A DNA stretch of 64,000 nt from contig NZ_NRGW01000001.1 in the NCBI RefSeq assembly GCF_002332255.1, positions 3,534,001-3,598,000 of the forward strand, given 5' to 3'. The stretch is from Halomonas sp. JB37 (GTDB lineage: Bacteria > Pseudomonadota > Gammaproteobacteria > Pseudomonadales > Halomonadaceae). Below the pieces are notes generated by a model that saw only the letters and a program-made list of their open reading frames with translations, made no database searches and was not told the origin of the DNA. The position numbers and the translations under genes are program-made. Below are positions 24,661-34,928 of this stretch, piece after piece (the first letter of the stretch is position 1; every line of letters begins with the position of its first letter).

Positions 24661-26756
24661 CAGCGAACCGTCAAGCCATCGTCAAGGAGTCGTGGAGTAA
24701 TAAAGACTAACAACTCTACCTTTTCATTGCTCTCTTCGGTATAGCGAAACAGTCTACCCAGCAAAGGAATGTCGCCCAAGAGCGGGGTCTTGGCAATTTG
24801 GCGAAGCTCTTCTGTCGTTAAAATACCGCCTAACACCACCGTTTGGCCGTTATCTACCAATACTTGGGTTTCAATTTGATTGGTATCAATCGGCGGCTCA
24901 CCGCCAAATTCTGATTCACGAAAGCTATCATTTTTGATCACCAGATCCATAATAATGCGATTATCCGGCGTGATTTGCGGGGTGACTTCCAGTGAAAGCT
25001 CGGCTTCTTTGAACTCAGTGTCCAGATTGTCATTGCCATCTACGCGCTGGAAAGCGCGTTCCTCACCCTGGCTGATCCTGGCAGTACGCTGATTGGCGGT
25101 AATAATTCTAGGCTGCGAAATAGTCTGGCTTTTACCTTCACTTTCCAGGGCGCGTAGCTCCAGATCCAACAAAATATCGCCCGACAAATAGCCAAAGCTA
25201 AAGCCGGTGCCACGCCCTGATGCCGTCCCTAAGTCAACGGCCAGACCGCCCTGCGCCCGGTTAATGTTATTGGGATTAATATTTCGCCGCCGAAATGCGC
25301 CATCATCGCCTTGTTGAAAGCCTCGCGTACTCGACATACCCCAGTTAATACCAAGTTCACGCGACGCGGTGTCCCGCGCGATAACAATGCGCGCTTCTAT
25401 TTGCACCTGACGAACGGCGACGTCCAAGCGATCAATCGTGCGGGCAATATCGCGCACCTGCGCTGCGGTATCCTGCACTAACAGCGTATTGGTTCGATGA
25501 TCAACGCTCACCCGACCACGCTCAGTCAGCAGCCCGAAGCCGTCGCTTCCGCCCCCGCTTAACAGCTGAGCCAAATCGTCGGCCCGCGCATATTTAATTT
25601 CGATAAACTCGGTCACCAGTGGCAACAGCGTTTCACGCTGATGGCGAGCTTCCAGCGCCTGGCGCTCTAAGTCAGCCAGCTCATGAGCGGGCGCTACCAA
25701 TATCACATTGCCCTGCTCACGGCTCGACAACCCTTGGGTTTGTAAAATCAGCGCCAGCGCCTGATCCCAAGGCACATCATTTAAATTAAGCGTCACGCGT
25801 CCGGCCACGCTATCACTGGTGACCAGATTAAGGCCGGTAAACTGGGCCAGCGTCGCTAACACTGAGCGAACCTCAACATCTTGAAAATTAAGACTCAGCA
25901 GTTCGCCGTCAAAGCTCTTCTCTTGCGTTTGAGCAGAAGGCGGCGCTTGGCTGCCCGGCTGTACATCGACCGTCAACGTGCGCCCCTTTTGCGAGGAGAT
26001 CATCGCAAAAGCCCCCTCCGTTGCGATCACTAGCTGGGTACTGCGCGGCTCTGATCGAGGCGTAATGCGCGTGACTGGAGTGGTAAAATCAGTGACATCG
26101 TAGATATGATTCAGTGCGTCAGGGAGGGAGACACCGGGCAGCTCAACGAGCACGGCCTGTGCGCTATTTTCAACCACGCTGGCGTCAACATCTTCACGAT
26201 CAAAGGTAACAATGAGCCGACCGGCACCGTCCTGGCCGCGTCGAAAATCAATGTTTTCTATATGCGGCCCCTCGTCGGTTTCAAGCGCCGCGGCAGCTTC
26301 GCTATTAGCGCCATGAGGGTCAGCCTCAAAGCGAATACGTAGACGATCTTCCAGCACGCTCGAAGTGAAACTCTGCGCCTCGCGCAGATTAACGACCAGA
26401 CGCGTTCGTCCATTGCCTTCCAGGGCGACGATCCGCTCAATGCCAGCGCGATTCACGTCAACACGCCGATGGGCGAGTCCATTTTGCGTAGCGGCCAAAT
26501 CAAGCGTGACCCGAGGTGGCGCCGTTAAACGATAGCTGCGCAGCTCGGGCACGCCGCCGGAGAAATAAAGATCAACGTTAATCCCTCCGCTTTGCGCAGG
26601 CAGCACGTCGATATCGGTCAACACCGACCCAGCGGCCCATGAAGGCAACGCCATCGATACGGATGCGCCTATTGCTATACATAATGAAGCCAATAGCGGA
26701 GGCAAGCGTGCGGCTATCTTCGCAAAGAATCTTCGTCGCCAAGCGGTCACTGTCAT
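24660..26756 (-). CDS. pilQ: Type IV pilus secretin PilQ
   Basis: A 698-residue outer-membrane secretin through which the type IV pilus passes. A signal peptide with a twin-arginine-like basic start ends near residue 41. Two peptidoglycan-binding AMIN domains follow (about 45-150 and 165-270), then the STN/N0 domain with [16 protein letters not shown], an N1 domain and the secretin core (about 455-690) ending in VVLGGIL and [14 protein letters not shown]. It is the last pil gene of pilMNOPQ. Confidence 0.96.
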   Translation of the reverse strand: MTVTAWRRRFFAKIAARLPPLLASLCIAIGASVSMALPSWAAGSVLTDIDVLPAQSGGINVDLYFSGGVPELRSYRLTAPPRVTLDLAATQNGLAHRRVDVNRAGIERIVALEGNGRTRLVVNLREAQSFTSSVLEDRLRIRFEADPHGANSEAAAALETDEGPHIENIDFRRGQDGAGRLIVTFDREDVDASVVENSAQAVLVELPGVSLPDALNHIYDVTDFTTPVTRITPRSEPRSTQLVIATEGAFAMISSQKGRTLTVDVQPGSQAPPSAQTQEKSFDGELLSLNFQDVEVRSVLATLAQFTGLNLVTSDSVAGRVTLNLNDVPWDQALALILQTQGLSSREQGNVILVAPAHELADLERQALEARHQRETLLPLVTEFIEIKYARADDLAQLLSGGGSDGFGLLTERGRVSVDHRTNTLLVQDTAAQVRDIARTIDRLDVAVRQVQIEARIVIARDTASRELGINWGMSSTRGFQQGDDGAFRRRNINPNNINRAQGGLAVDLGTASGRGTGFSFGYLSGDILLDLELRALESEGKSQTISQPRIITANQRTARISQGEERAFQRVDGNDNLDTEFKEAELSLEVTPQITPDNRIIMDLVIKNDSFRESEFGGEPPIDTNQIETQVLVDNGQTVVLGGILTTEELRQIAKTPLLGDIPLLGRLFRYTEESNEKVELLVFITPRLLDDGLTVR

Positions 26757-26770
26757 AAGCTATTATCCAG

Positions 26771-27334
26771 TTACAAGTCGTCTTCGATAATGACGAGCGA
26801 TACCTGTCGCTCCTGCCAACCTTCCTGCTGAGTAAGCACCTGTTCGGTGAGATACAGTGCTTGCACGTCTATTTGTGCAATTCGCCCATCGTTAGTGCCC
26901 ATGTAGTCGCCTTCTTTAACACTGGTCACGGCGCCATCGGGCGATGCAATTAACGCTACTCGGCGCCCCGCCATTGCCATCGTGCCCACCAGATGAAGCT
27001 CTTGCAGAGGAAATTGCTCTAATGGCTGCGAGGCACGCTGTGGGTTCGGCGCTTGCACACGGCCGCTGCGCTGATTGCCATCCTCAGCTGTCGCCTGTGG
27101 CACCAAAAAGGGGCTGCGCTGATTGCTATATAAGTAGTCTAACGAAGCGCTTTCAGGCTCTAGCACGCTTATTGATGGCGGCTCGCCTACCGGCGACTGT
27201 CGGATATCAGACAGCGTCTGGGCCAATGGGTCTAAATCAGGCTCCACACACCCCATCAGCAAGGCCGCTGAACTCAACAACATCACCATCGGCGCGGCAT
27301 GCTTCACAAGTCGCTGCTGTTGCCTTGGCGTCAT
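26771..27334 (-). CDS. pilP: Type IV pilus lipoprotein PilP
   Basis: A 187-residue inner-membrane lipoprotein. The lipobox LLMGC places the acylated Cys near residue 29. The C-terminal beta domain has LHLVGTMAMAGRRVALI and the VKEGDYMGTNDGRI motif typical of PilP. It links the PilMNO inner-membrane platform to the PilQ secretin. The start overlaps the end of pilO by 4 bp, and 14 bp separate it from pilQ. Confidence 0.93.
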   Translation of the reverse strand: MTPRQQQRLVKHAAPMVMLLSSAALLMGCVEPDLDPLAQTLSDIRQSPVGEPPSISVLEPESASLDYLYSNQRSPFLVPQATAEDGNQRSGRVQAPNPQRASQPLEQFPLQELHLVGTMAMAGRRVALIASPDGAVTSVKEGDYMGTNDGRIAQIDVQALYLTEQVLTQQEGWQERQVSLVIIEDDL

Positions 27335-27990
27335 AGCACTTCGGCCCCCTCATCCAGTGGCTGAACACTGTTTTCGGGATAGCGATAGGTGCGGGCAAGG
27401 AGCGACAGCTGCAGCATATCGCCGTGCCCCTCAACGGGCGCCAAGGTGAAGTCATGCTGGGTTACCATGCGTGGCAGTAACGCGATATCGGCGATAAAAC
27501 GCGCCAGCTGGTGATAGCCGCCGCGCACCTGAATATCCAGCGGCTGCTCTATATAGTGCGGCTGCTCCAACGCAGGGCGCAGCCAGATAGTGTCAATTAT
27601 CAGGCGGCTATCCGCCGCGGCATCACTGATACTATCGAGCAGTGAGGGGATTTCCGCATCGCGGGGAAGCATCGTGTGAAAGTGCGCCACCTGCGCTTCT
27701 AAGACGGCCAACTGGTCACGCCGTTCCGGCAAGAAGGCGGCTTCAGACACTCGGCTGCGGTATTCACTTAACAGCCGGACTTCCTGGCGCTGCGCGGCCA
27801 TGAAGGCATCGCGCTGTTCACTCACCGTTAGCCATAGCATCACGCCCAACGCCACTAGCAGCGTTACACCGCAGCTCAAAACCTTTAATAGCCACGGCCA
27901 GTTACCGGCTTCTTTGACGTCTAACCCTCGCCAGTCAATCTCGCGCAAGCGTTGCCATTCAATGGCCCAGTGGTCGCGCTGAAAACTCAT
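27331..27990 (-). CDS. pilO: Type IV pilus assembly protein PilO
   Basis: A 219-residue bitopic membrane protein: one transmembrane segment at about residues 32-53, then a coiled coil (about 60-105) and a ferredoxin-like periplasmic domain containing HTMLPRDAEIPSLLDSIS. It forms heterodimers with PilN to align the pilus machine. It overlaps both pilN and pilP by 4 bp. Confidence 0.93.
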   Translation of the reverse strand: MSFQRDHWAIEWQRLREIDWRGLDVKEAGNWPWLLKVLSCGVTLLVALGVMLWLTVSEQRDAFMAAQRQEVRLLSEYRSRVSEAAFLPERRDQLAVLEAQVAHFHTMLPRDAEIPSLLDSISDAAADSRLIIDTIWLRPALEQPHYIEQPLDIQVRGGYHQLARFIADIALLPRMVTQHDFTLAPVEGHGDMLQLSLLARTYRYPENSVQPLDEGAEVL

Positions 27991-28526
27991 AGCGCCGCCT
28001 GTTCAACGTCGAAATGAAACACGCGGCCCGCGCCGTCCTGCTCACTCTCCAGCGCCGAAAGCACTGGCACGCCCAAGCCCGATAGTGCGGCAATACGACG
28101 AAGCTGCTCGGACACCTGCCGGGCGCTGCCCGCAACCGCCGTTGCGCTGATGCTATTATCGCTTCTCGAGAGCCGCTGATAGACCACGCCGCTCACGACG
28201 CTATTCGCCACGTTATTAAACAGGTGCACGGTATCGGTGCGCGTAGACTGCAGCGCTTGAAAAACGGCTATTTGCTCGTTTAGCCGCGCAGCATCGCGCT
28301 CCACGCGCGATACGCTGTCAATATCCGCATGCAGACGCTCAATGTGGCTGCTAATAAGCGCGTTGCGCTGCTGCTGAGCGGCCAGCTTAAGCTGATAAAA
28401 TTGAGAAATGAGCAGCCCAATCACCACGCCTACTAGCAGCATGACCGCCACAGCGACATAGTATTGTCGCGTTCGCCGCTCACGCTGTGCCTGCCGCCAA
28501 GGCAGCAGATTAATAGCCATCTTCAC
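27987..28526 (-). CDS. pilN: Type IV pilus assembly protein PilN
   Basis: A 179-residue protein beginning MKMAINLLPWRQAQRERR. The INLLPWR motif is the conserved cytoplasmic peptide bound by PilM. One transmembrane helix follows (about 24-46), then a coiled coil and a small periplasmic domain. The second codon choice (MAINLLPW) is an equally possible start. It sits 10 bp after pilM and overlaps pilO. Confidence 0.95.
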   Translation of the reverse strand: MKMAINLLPWRQAQRERRTRQYYVAVAVMLLVGVVIGLLISQFYQLKLAAQQQRNALISSHIERLHADIDSVSRVERDAARLNEQIAVFQALQSTRTDTVHLFNNVANSVVSGVVYQRLSRSDNSISATAVAGSARQVSEQLRRIAALSGLGVPVLSALESEQDGAGRVFHFDVEQAAL

Positions 28527-28536
28527 AGGCAGACTC

Positions 28537-29514
28537 TCATTGATTCACCCTCATCGCTAAGCCACCGGCGGTTAGCATCGTCGGCGCATCATTCATCAGG
28601 GCTTGAAGATTTAAACGTTTATTGACCTGCATGTGCTGAAAGGGATTAGCGATGGTGACCGGCGTACCGCTATGGTTAGCAATACGTTCAGCCAGGCCAG
28701 GCATGACGCTTGATACACCGGCCAAAACGATATGTTGTATTGGCTGCTGATGCGCCTTTATGTGGTAGCGCTGTAAGGCGCGCATAACCTGCTGAGCAAT
28801 GGCTTCGAGTAAAGGGCTAGTTAGCGGCCTATCGTCAAACGCCGTACTGCGGCTATAGACAACATGCTGGCCATGCAAGACGTGAAAAACATGCGTTGCA
28901 GCGTCAATATCGACGACGCCAATACAGGCCACACCAGCATCGCCAGCTGAATCACCTGCGTGCGCTTGGCCACGCAATTCACCCAGCGAGCGCGCCAAAG
29001 CAAAGGTGTCAACGTCCACAACCGCAGGCTCAAGACCTACGCGCTCTAACGTCTCAGCAAGCTGGATAACGTCGCGCTGGCGACAGGCCACCAGGCCCAC
29101 CTGCTGCTGCCCTTCATCAAGCGGCGCAGGGCCCTGGCATTTAAAATCAAAAGCAACGTCATTGAACGGAAAAGGAACATGGCGGTCGTATTCGGCCATA
29201 ATGCGTTCTTCTATCTCGTCTTCACGCAGCTCGATAGGAAAACTCAGCGTTTTAGTGATGGCCGCACTCGCAGGAATGGCGACGGCGGCTTGACGCGTAT
29301 GGGGTTGCGCATGGTCTAAAGCGCGTTTCAGCGTACTGGTAACGTCATTAATGTCACGAATACGACGTTCAATTATCGTACTTTCGCGCAGCGGTTTAAC
29401 GGCATAACTGACTACTTGGTAACTACCGCGGCACTGCGCTAGCTCCAGCAGTTTTACACTCGCCGACGTAATGTCTATACCGATCAACCCTTTATCGGAT
29501 TTCATAAAGCGCAT
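28537..29514 (-). CDS. pilM: Type IV pilus assembly protein PilM
   Basis: A 325-residue actin-like ATPase on the cytoplasmic face that binds the PilN N-terminus. GLIGIDITSASVKLLEL near the start is the phosphate-1 motif of the ASKHA fold. It is first in the pilMNOPQ-aroKB run and divergent from ponA, as in Pseudomonas. A second in-frame ATG three codons later is an alternative start. Pilin and retraction genes are not in the window. Confidence 0.95.
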   Translation of the reverse strand: MRFMKSDKGLIGIDITSASVKLLELAQCRGSYQVVSYAVKPLRESTIIERRIRDINDVTSTLKRALDHAQPHTRQAAVAIPASAAITKTLSFPIELREDEIEERIMAEYDRHVPFPFNDVAFDFKCQGPAPLDEGQQQVGLVACRQRDVIQLAETLERVGLEPAVVDVDTFALARSLGELRGQAHAGDSAGDAGVACIGVVDIDAATHVFHVLHGQHVVYSRSTAFDDRPLTSPLLEAIAQQVMRALQRYHIKAHQQPIQHIVLAGVSSVMPGLAERIANHSGTPVTIANPFQHMQVNKRLNLQALMNDAPTMLTAGGLAMRVNQ

Positions 29515-29704
29515 AGTAGGTCAAGCTCCACCTGCTGATCACGTGAATCGAGGTTACCTTATTTTTAATTAAGACTCACGCGAACGAACTTACAACATAT
29601 CAACACTGGTGGCCGCCGCCTCAGCTTCCTATAATGGCAGCCAATTACATGATGCGGCCGTTCAAACGCCGATCTTTTTATTCTCTCCAGGGTGCTCTTT
29701 GTTC

Positions 29705-32233
29705 ATGACGTTTCTTCGAACCCTTATTGTGTCGCTATTTTTTCTCATCGTGTCATTGGTCGGCGCCACCGTGCTGGCCGTGGTGGCTGCGGCTATTTAT
29801 TTTGCGCCGGGCTTACCCGACGTTCGTCAACTGCAGGACTTTGAGCTGCACACTCCGCTGAGAATCTTTACGCAAGACGGTAAGCTGATTGGCGAATTTG
29901 GTGAGGAGCGGCGCGTGGCGGTCGACTTCGATGAAATTCCGCAGGATATGGTCAATGCCTTGGTCGCTGCCGAAGACACCAACTATTTTGATCATGCCGG
30001 CGTCGACCCTCGTGGCTTAGCCCGGGCCGCAGTGGAGCTGGTTAGCAGTGGTGGGTCTATCCAGTCAGGCGGCTCGACCATCACCATGCAGGTCGCCCGT
30101 AACTACATGCTGACACTGGATCAAACCTTTACACGTAAGATTCGTGAAATTCTGCTGGCGCTGCAAATGGAGCAAGTGCTCAGCAAAGAAGAAATTTTCG
30201 AGCTTTACGTTAACAAGATTTTCTTGGGCAACCGTGCCTATGGCATCGCAGCTGCCTCTGAAACCTACTACGACAAGCCACTGGCTGAATTGACTCTCGC
30301 GCAAACGGCGATGATTGCGGGGTTACCCAAAGCGCCCTCTGCGTTCAACCCTCTGGCGAATTCAGAACGCTCGCTTATTCGACGCAACTGGATTCTCTTT
30401 CGCATGCGCGAGTTAGGCTATATCGACGAGAGCACCTATCAATCGTCGGTTCAGGATCCGGTGACTGCCCGCCGTCACTACACGCAAACCGAAGTTGATG
30501 CTGACTACGTTTCAGAAATGGCGCGTCAGTACGCGGTTGAGCGCTTTGGCGATGACGCCTATACCGGCGGCTACCGCATCTACACCACTATTAATAGCGA
30601 GCTACAGCCCTTTGCTCAAAAAGCACTCGCCGATGGTCTGACCGCCTATGACCTGCGCCATGGCTGGCGCGGGCCAGAGCAGCGTGAAATTGCTGCCAGC
30701 TTAGTCGAAGCGCAAGAGCAAACCGCAACTCAAGGCCTTGAAGAGGAGCTTTCTGAGTCACCCGAAATTCGTCAAACCGCCCGCCAGGCCGCCCAGCGTA
30801 GCCAAACGGAAGTCGAAGGGATTGATGGCGACGTCAGTAACTGGGTTCAAGTACTTGAACGCACGCCCAACTACGGCCTGCTGAAACCCGCCATCGTAGT
30901 AGAAAGCAGCGGCCGGGAAATGAAAGTACTTACCCGCAACGACGGGCTACAAACGGTCCCATGGGCGGGTTTAAGCTGGGCACAAAAGTACCTTAGCCCA
31001 CGCGGCCGTGGGGCAGAACCCAGCTCGGCGGATCAAATTGCCGTCCGTGGCGACATGATTCGCGTGATTAAGAATGAAGATGGCTCACTGCGTCTTTCTC
31101 AACGCCCGGATGCCGAAGGCTCGCTGGTCGCCCAAGACCCGCGCACCGGCGCGATTCTCGCGCTTCAAGGTGGCTTTGACTTTAACGCCAGCAAGTTCAA
31201 TCGCGCGGTACAGGCTCAGCGCCAGTCAGGCTCTATCTTCAAGCCATTCATTTATTTGGCGGCCCTTGAAGATGGCGAAATGAATGCCGCAAGCGTGGTC
31301 AATGACGCGCCGGTAGTACTCGACGACGGCAGCAACTCTTTATGGCGCCCGGTGAACTCTAGCCGAGACTTCCAAGGGCCGATGCGATTACGCCCTGCGC
31401 TGGCTCGTTCACGCAACCTAGTGACTATCCGCGTCCTGCAGACGATGGGCTTAGATCACACGATTAACTACTTGGAAGGCTTCGGTTTTGCGCCAGGCCG
31501 GTTGCCACACGGATTGGCTTTAGCGCTAGGCAGCGCGAGCTTAACGCCCATGGAGATGACCAACGCCTACGCCGTTCTTGCCAATGGCGGCTTCCAAGTG
31601 GCGCCCTGGTTTATTGAACGCGTTACCCGCAACGATGATCGCGAATTGATTGATGAAGCGACGCCTCAAGTGGCTTGCCCAAGCTGTGCAGAGGATCAGG
31701 AAACGGTAGAAATTGATGGCCGCGAATACCCCATCGCCAAACGGGTAGCCGACCCGGCCGCCGTTTATATTCTGCGCGACATGCTGCGTGACGTTATCAC
31801 CTCGGGCACTGGCCGCGGTGCACTAAGCCTGAACCGTGAAGACATCGTGGGCAAAACGGGCAGCACGAACAGCCTGCGCGACGCATGGTTCGCGGGCTTT
31901 AACAGCGATCTCGTCACCACGGTGTGGGTCGGTAAAGACAGCAACGAAACCCTCGCTGAGTATGGTGCCGGTGCCGCCTTACCGATTTGGGTAGAGTTCA
32001 TGGGTGATGCGCTGGAAGGCACGCCGCTTGCCGTGCCAGAACGCCCTGATACGATTGTGACTGCGCGCGTTGATCCGGATACTGGCCGTCGCTTAACTGA
32101 CGACCAGCCAGGCGGCCTCACCGAGCTGTTCCATCGTGATCACTTGCCGGACTACCAGCAGCGCCGCATCAGTCGCGAGCTGGAAGAAGCCAGTGGCTCG
32201 CAAGGCTCAGGCACAGCAGAGTCAATCTTCTAA
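29705..32233 (+). CDS. mrcA: Penicillin-binding protein 1A
   Basis: An 842-residue bifunctional peptidoglycan synthase, also called PonA. After one transmembrane helix (about 5-28) comes the glycosyltransferase domain with EDTNYFDHAGVDP and GGSTITMQVARN. An OB-like insert follows, then the transpeptidase domain with SxxK (Ser510, SIFK), SRN in ARSRNLVT and KTG in VGKTGSTNSL. I start at the ATG at 29705, which puts the membrane helix at the N-terminus; a GTG 96 bp upstream would add an unlikely leader. Confidence 0.95.
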   Translation: MTFLRTLIVSLFFLIVSLVGATVLAVVAAAIYFAPGLPDVRQLQDFELHTPLRIFTQDGKLIGEFGEERRVAVDFDEIPQDMVNALVAAEDTNYFDHAGVDPRGLARAAVELVSSGGSIQSGGSTITMQVARNYMLTLDQTFTRKIREILLALQMEQVLSKEEIFELYVNKIFLGNRAYGIAAASETYYDKPLAELTLAQTAMIAGLPKAPSAFNPLANSERSLIRRNWILFRMRELGYIDESTYQSSVQDPVTARRHYTQTEVDADYVSEMARQYAVERFGDDAYTGGYRIYTTINSELQPFAQKALADGLTAYDLRHGWRGPEQREIAASLVEAQEQTATQGLEEELSESPEIRQTARQAAQRSQTEVEGIDGDVSNWVQVLERTPNYGLLKPAIVVESSGREMKVLTRNDGLQTVPWAGLSWAQKYLSPRGRGAEPSSADQIAVRGDMIRVIKNEDGSLRLSQRPDAEGSLVAQDPRTGAILALQGGFDFNASKFNRAVQAQRQSGSIFKPFIYLAALEDGEMNAASVVNDAPVVLDDGSNSLWRPVNSSRDFQGPMRLRPALARSRNLVTIRVLQTMGLDHTINYLEGFGFAPGRLPHGLALALGSASLTPMEMTNAYAVLANGGFQVAPWFIERVTRNDDRELIDEATPQVACPSCAEDQETVEIDGREYPIAKRVADPAAVYILRDMLRDVITSGTGRGALSLNREDIVGKTGSTNSLRDAWFAGFNSDLVTTVWVGKDSNETLAEYGAGAALPIWVEFMGDALEGTPLAVPERPDTIVTARVDPDTGRRLTDDQPGGLTELFHRDHLPDYQQRRISRELEEASGSQGSGTAESIF

Positions 32234-32270
32234 CGCTAGCGGATAATCCCTACGCCACGGCGCAATAGCG

Positions 32271-32307
32271 AAAAGGCCCGGAGAGAATATCTCCGGGCCT
32301 TTTTTTA
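32271..32307. terminator. Bidirectional terminator between mrcA and the TRAP operon
   Basis: Arms AAAAGGCCCGGAGA and TCTCCGGGCC followed by seven or more T on the plus strand, with A-rich sequence before it. It lies between convergent genes and can serve both. Confidence 0.9.
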
Positions 32308-32346
32308 TTACTTACTCAGCGTCTTTGCGGCTATCGCCATTAGTTA

Positions 32347-34365
32347 TTAGCCATTAACGACAGGCGCTTGCGGCTGGCGCTTACTGGCCAGCCAGTTAGC
32401 GCCAATTACCACAATCATCACCACAACACCGGCAATCTCGGTCATCAGGTTAGGATAGAAAACGCCAATAATCGCCGCCGTAATCGCCAGGCGAGGTAGC
32501 CACGACATACGGGTAAACAGATACCCTTCCAAGGCCGCTGCAAAAGCACCTAATGCCAGGATGGCGATGATGCCGTTCCAGATGACAACGGGCACAGGCC
32601 CACCCATGATGATTTCCGGGTTGAACACCATAAACAGCGGAATCAGGTACAGCCCTTTGGCAAACTTCCACGCCTGGAAGCTCGTTTCCATCGGTTTACT
32701 GCCGGCTATCGCCGCCCCGGCAAAACCTGCCAAGGCGATGGGCGGCGTCACGTTAGAGTCCTGGGAGTACCAGAACACCACCAGGTGAGCGACCAGCAGC
32801 GGGATCCCAAACTCCTGGGTAAGCGCCGGGCCAACTAGCACAATCAGCACGATGTAGCTCGCCGTTACCGGCAGGCCCATGCCTAGTACTAAGCTTGCCA
32901 AGAGCACCATCAGCAGCGCGAGCAGGATATTGCCGCCAGAGAAGGCCAGCATCATCGACGAGAATTTCAGGCCTAAACCGGTTAAACCCACAACGCCAAC
33001 GATAATACCGGCAACCGCGCAGGCCATTGAGACGGACACCGCGTTGCGCGCACCGAGTTCTAAACCTTCAATAAGCTTGGCAAATCCCGCGCGGATAACG
33101 TTTTTAATCGACGTCGACGTTACCGGCTGACCCTGGCTCGGCGCCACAAAGAAAAACCACAGCGCATAGCGCAGTACCGCCACGGCTACCATGGTGACCA
33201 CCGCATAGTAGCCCACGCGCATAGGCGACATACTCAGCGCCAGCAGCCAGACCAGCACGGCTAGCGGCAGCAAGAAGTGCCAGCCATCTTTCAGAACTTG
33301 GCGCATCTGCGGCAGCTCTTCTTTCGGCAGCCCCTGCATGCCTTGCTTAAGAGCAATGATGTGGACAAACAGATAGACCGTCGAGAAATACATAATCGCC
33401 GGCAAAATACTGACTTTCACAATGTCCAAGTACGGCGTATTGGTGTACTCGGCAATCAAGAAAGCACCCGCTCCCATCAACGGCGGCATAATCTGCCCAC
33501 CGGTTGAGGCCGCGGCTTCAATCCCCCCCGCCTGTTTGGCTTTGTAGCCCAGTTTTTTCATTAGCGGAATAGTAAACGCGCCGGTGGTAACAACGTTGGC
33601 AATCGCGCTGCCGGAAATAGACCCCATGCCCGCAGAGGCTAGCACCGCAGCCTTGGCCGGCCCGCCGCGCTGGCGACCGGTGGCGGCATACGCCATGTCT
33701 ATAAAGAACTTACCCGCACCGGTACATTCCAAAAAAGCGCCAAACAGTACAAAGATAAAGATATAGGTGGCCGCCACGCCGAGCGGCAGGCCGAAGATGC
33801 CCTCTTGGCCCAAGTAAAGCTGGCCAGCCACGCGGTCAATGCTATAGCCGCGATGTTCCAGGATGCCCGGCATCCACTCGCCCAGCCACGGCAGCTCGCC
33901 CCGCGGCCCGGCAAAGGCATACACAATGGCAATCAAGCCGATCACGGTCATGCCGAAACCCACCGCGCGGCGGCTCGCTTCTAGCACCGTCACGGTCGCA
34001 ATACAGGCGACCAGAATATCGGTACTGCTCCAAAAACCTGCTCGGCTGAAAATCTCATCCAGGTTGAACACTAAATAGCCGCCGGTGACGATCGCCCCGG
34101 CTAGAAATACGAGATCAACTCCCCACCCAACGACGCCACGTTTACTGGTGGGGCCAAAGGCTGGAAACATTAAAAATGCCAGCATCATGATCAATGCCAG
34201 GTGAATACTGCGCTGATAAAACAACCCTAACGGCTGGATACCTGCGGAATACAGCTGAAAAAGGGAAAGTCCCACCGCCACAATGGTGATCAACCACAGC
34301 ACCATGCGGGGTTGAATCACATTACCGCCTGGTATTACGGTCGGCGGTTGATTGGATTCGTTCAT
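32347..34365 (-). CDS. TRAP transporter fused permease, TAXI family (DctQM)
   Basis: A 672-residue polytopic membrane protein with roughly 15 or more hydrophobic segments. The first part is the small DctQ-type domain and the remainder the DctM-type permease, a fusion typical of TAXI-type TRAP systems. Motifs such as GMGSISGSAIANVVTTGAF and GGQIMPPLMGAGAFLIAEY are characteristic of the DctM part. It couples sodium or proton entry to uptake of a substrate, often a dicarboxylate or other organic acid, which the sequence alone does not reveal. It is in an operon with the receptor at 34929 and the DUF1850 protein. Confidence 0.93.
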   Translation of the reverse strand: MNESNQPPTVIPGGNVIQPRMVLWLITIVAVGLSLFQLYSAGIQPLGLFYQRSIHLALIMMLAFLMFPAFGPTSKRGVVGWGVDLVFLAGAIVTGGYLVFNLDEIFSRAGFWSSTDILVACIATVTVLEASRRAVGFGMTVIGLIAIVYAFAGPRGELPWLGEWMPGILEHRGYSIDRVAGQLYLGQEGIFGLPLGVAATYIFIFVLFGAFLECTGAGKFFIDMAYAATGRQRGGPAKAAVLASAGMGSISGSAIANVVTTGAFTIPLMKKLGYKAKQAGGIEAAASTGGQIMPPLMGAGAFLIAEYTNTPYLDIVKVSILPAIMYFSTVYLFVHIIALKQGMQGLPKEELPQMRQVLKDGWHFLLPLAVLVWLLALSMSPMRVGYYAVVTMVAVAVLRYALWFFFVAPSQGQPVTSTSIKNVIRAGFAKLIEGLELGARNAVSVSMACAVAGIIVGVVGLTGLGLKFSSMMLAFSGGNILLALLMVLLASLVLGMGLPVTASYIVLIVLVGPALTQEFGIPLLVAHLVVFWYSQDSNVTPPIALAGFAGAAIAGSKPMETSFQAWKFAKGLYLIPLFMVFNPEIIMGGPVPVVIWNGIIAILALGAFAAALEGYLFTRMSWLPRLAITAAIIGVFYPNLMTEIAGVVVMIVVIGANWLASKRQPQAPVVNG

Positions 34366-34397
34366 GAAGTCCTCGGAAGCGTTAACTAATGTCGTTT

Positions 34398-34910
34398 TTA
34401 TTCACGCGGGGAGGCGTGAGGAGCGGCTAGCTGAATGGTCACGCGCTGCCCAGCGGCGAGGGCGCTCAAGCTTACCTGAGGATGCTCGCCGTCTGGCCAC
34501 ACCACTCGATGATTGACGGCAGGCGAGCCGACTCTCAATAGATAGCGATTATTGGCGACAGGCTCGTCAATCGCATTAATCCAGTAACCACCTTCACCGT
34601 CTGAGACCTGCTCTCCACGGCCAAAGATATGCCCAAGCCCTGCAGCGAAGTCAGGTTGATGGCTACGTTCTAACTGCATCACGCCTGCCGCATTTCGATA
34701 GCAGTCAAGTACGGTGAAGTGCTCAACAGAGTGCTGCCACTTAATACACCAGCGGCCGCCAAGAGGGACCGTTTCATCCACCAAGACGTCGCCTTGTTCG
34801 GTTGTCACTGCTAATCGCATAAACGCCGTCGCCGAAGCGGGGGAAGCCCCCACTTCGGCGAATGGTAAACATGCAATCAGTAGCGCCACCAGTCGATGTT
34901 GCCACTGCAT
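34398..34910 (-). CDS. DUF1850 protein of TRAP-TAXI operon
   Basis: A 170-residue secreted or periplasmic protein: a signal peptide ends near residue 27, then the DUF1850 core with WCIKWQHSVEHF and YRNAAGVMQLERSHQPDFAAGLG. Proteins of this family almost always sit between a TAXI receptor and its fused permease, as here (18 bp after the receptor, 32 bp before the permease), so a role in that transporter is likely. Its molecular function is unknown. Confidence 0.85.
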   Translation of the reverse strand: MQWQHRLVALLIACLPFAEVGASPASATAFMRLAVTTEQGDVLVDETVPLGGRWCIKWQHSVEHFTVLDCYRNAAGVMQLERSHQPDFAAGLGHIFGRGEQVSDGEGGYWINAIDEPVANNRYLLRVGSPAVNHRVVWPDGEHPQVSLSALAAGQRVTIQLAAPHASPRE

Positions 34911-34928
34911 GGTGGTGTCCTTTAGCCG

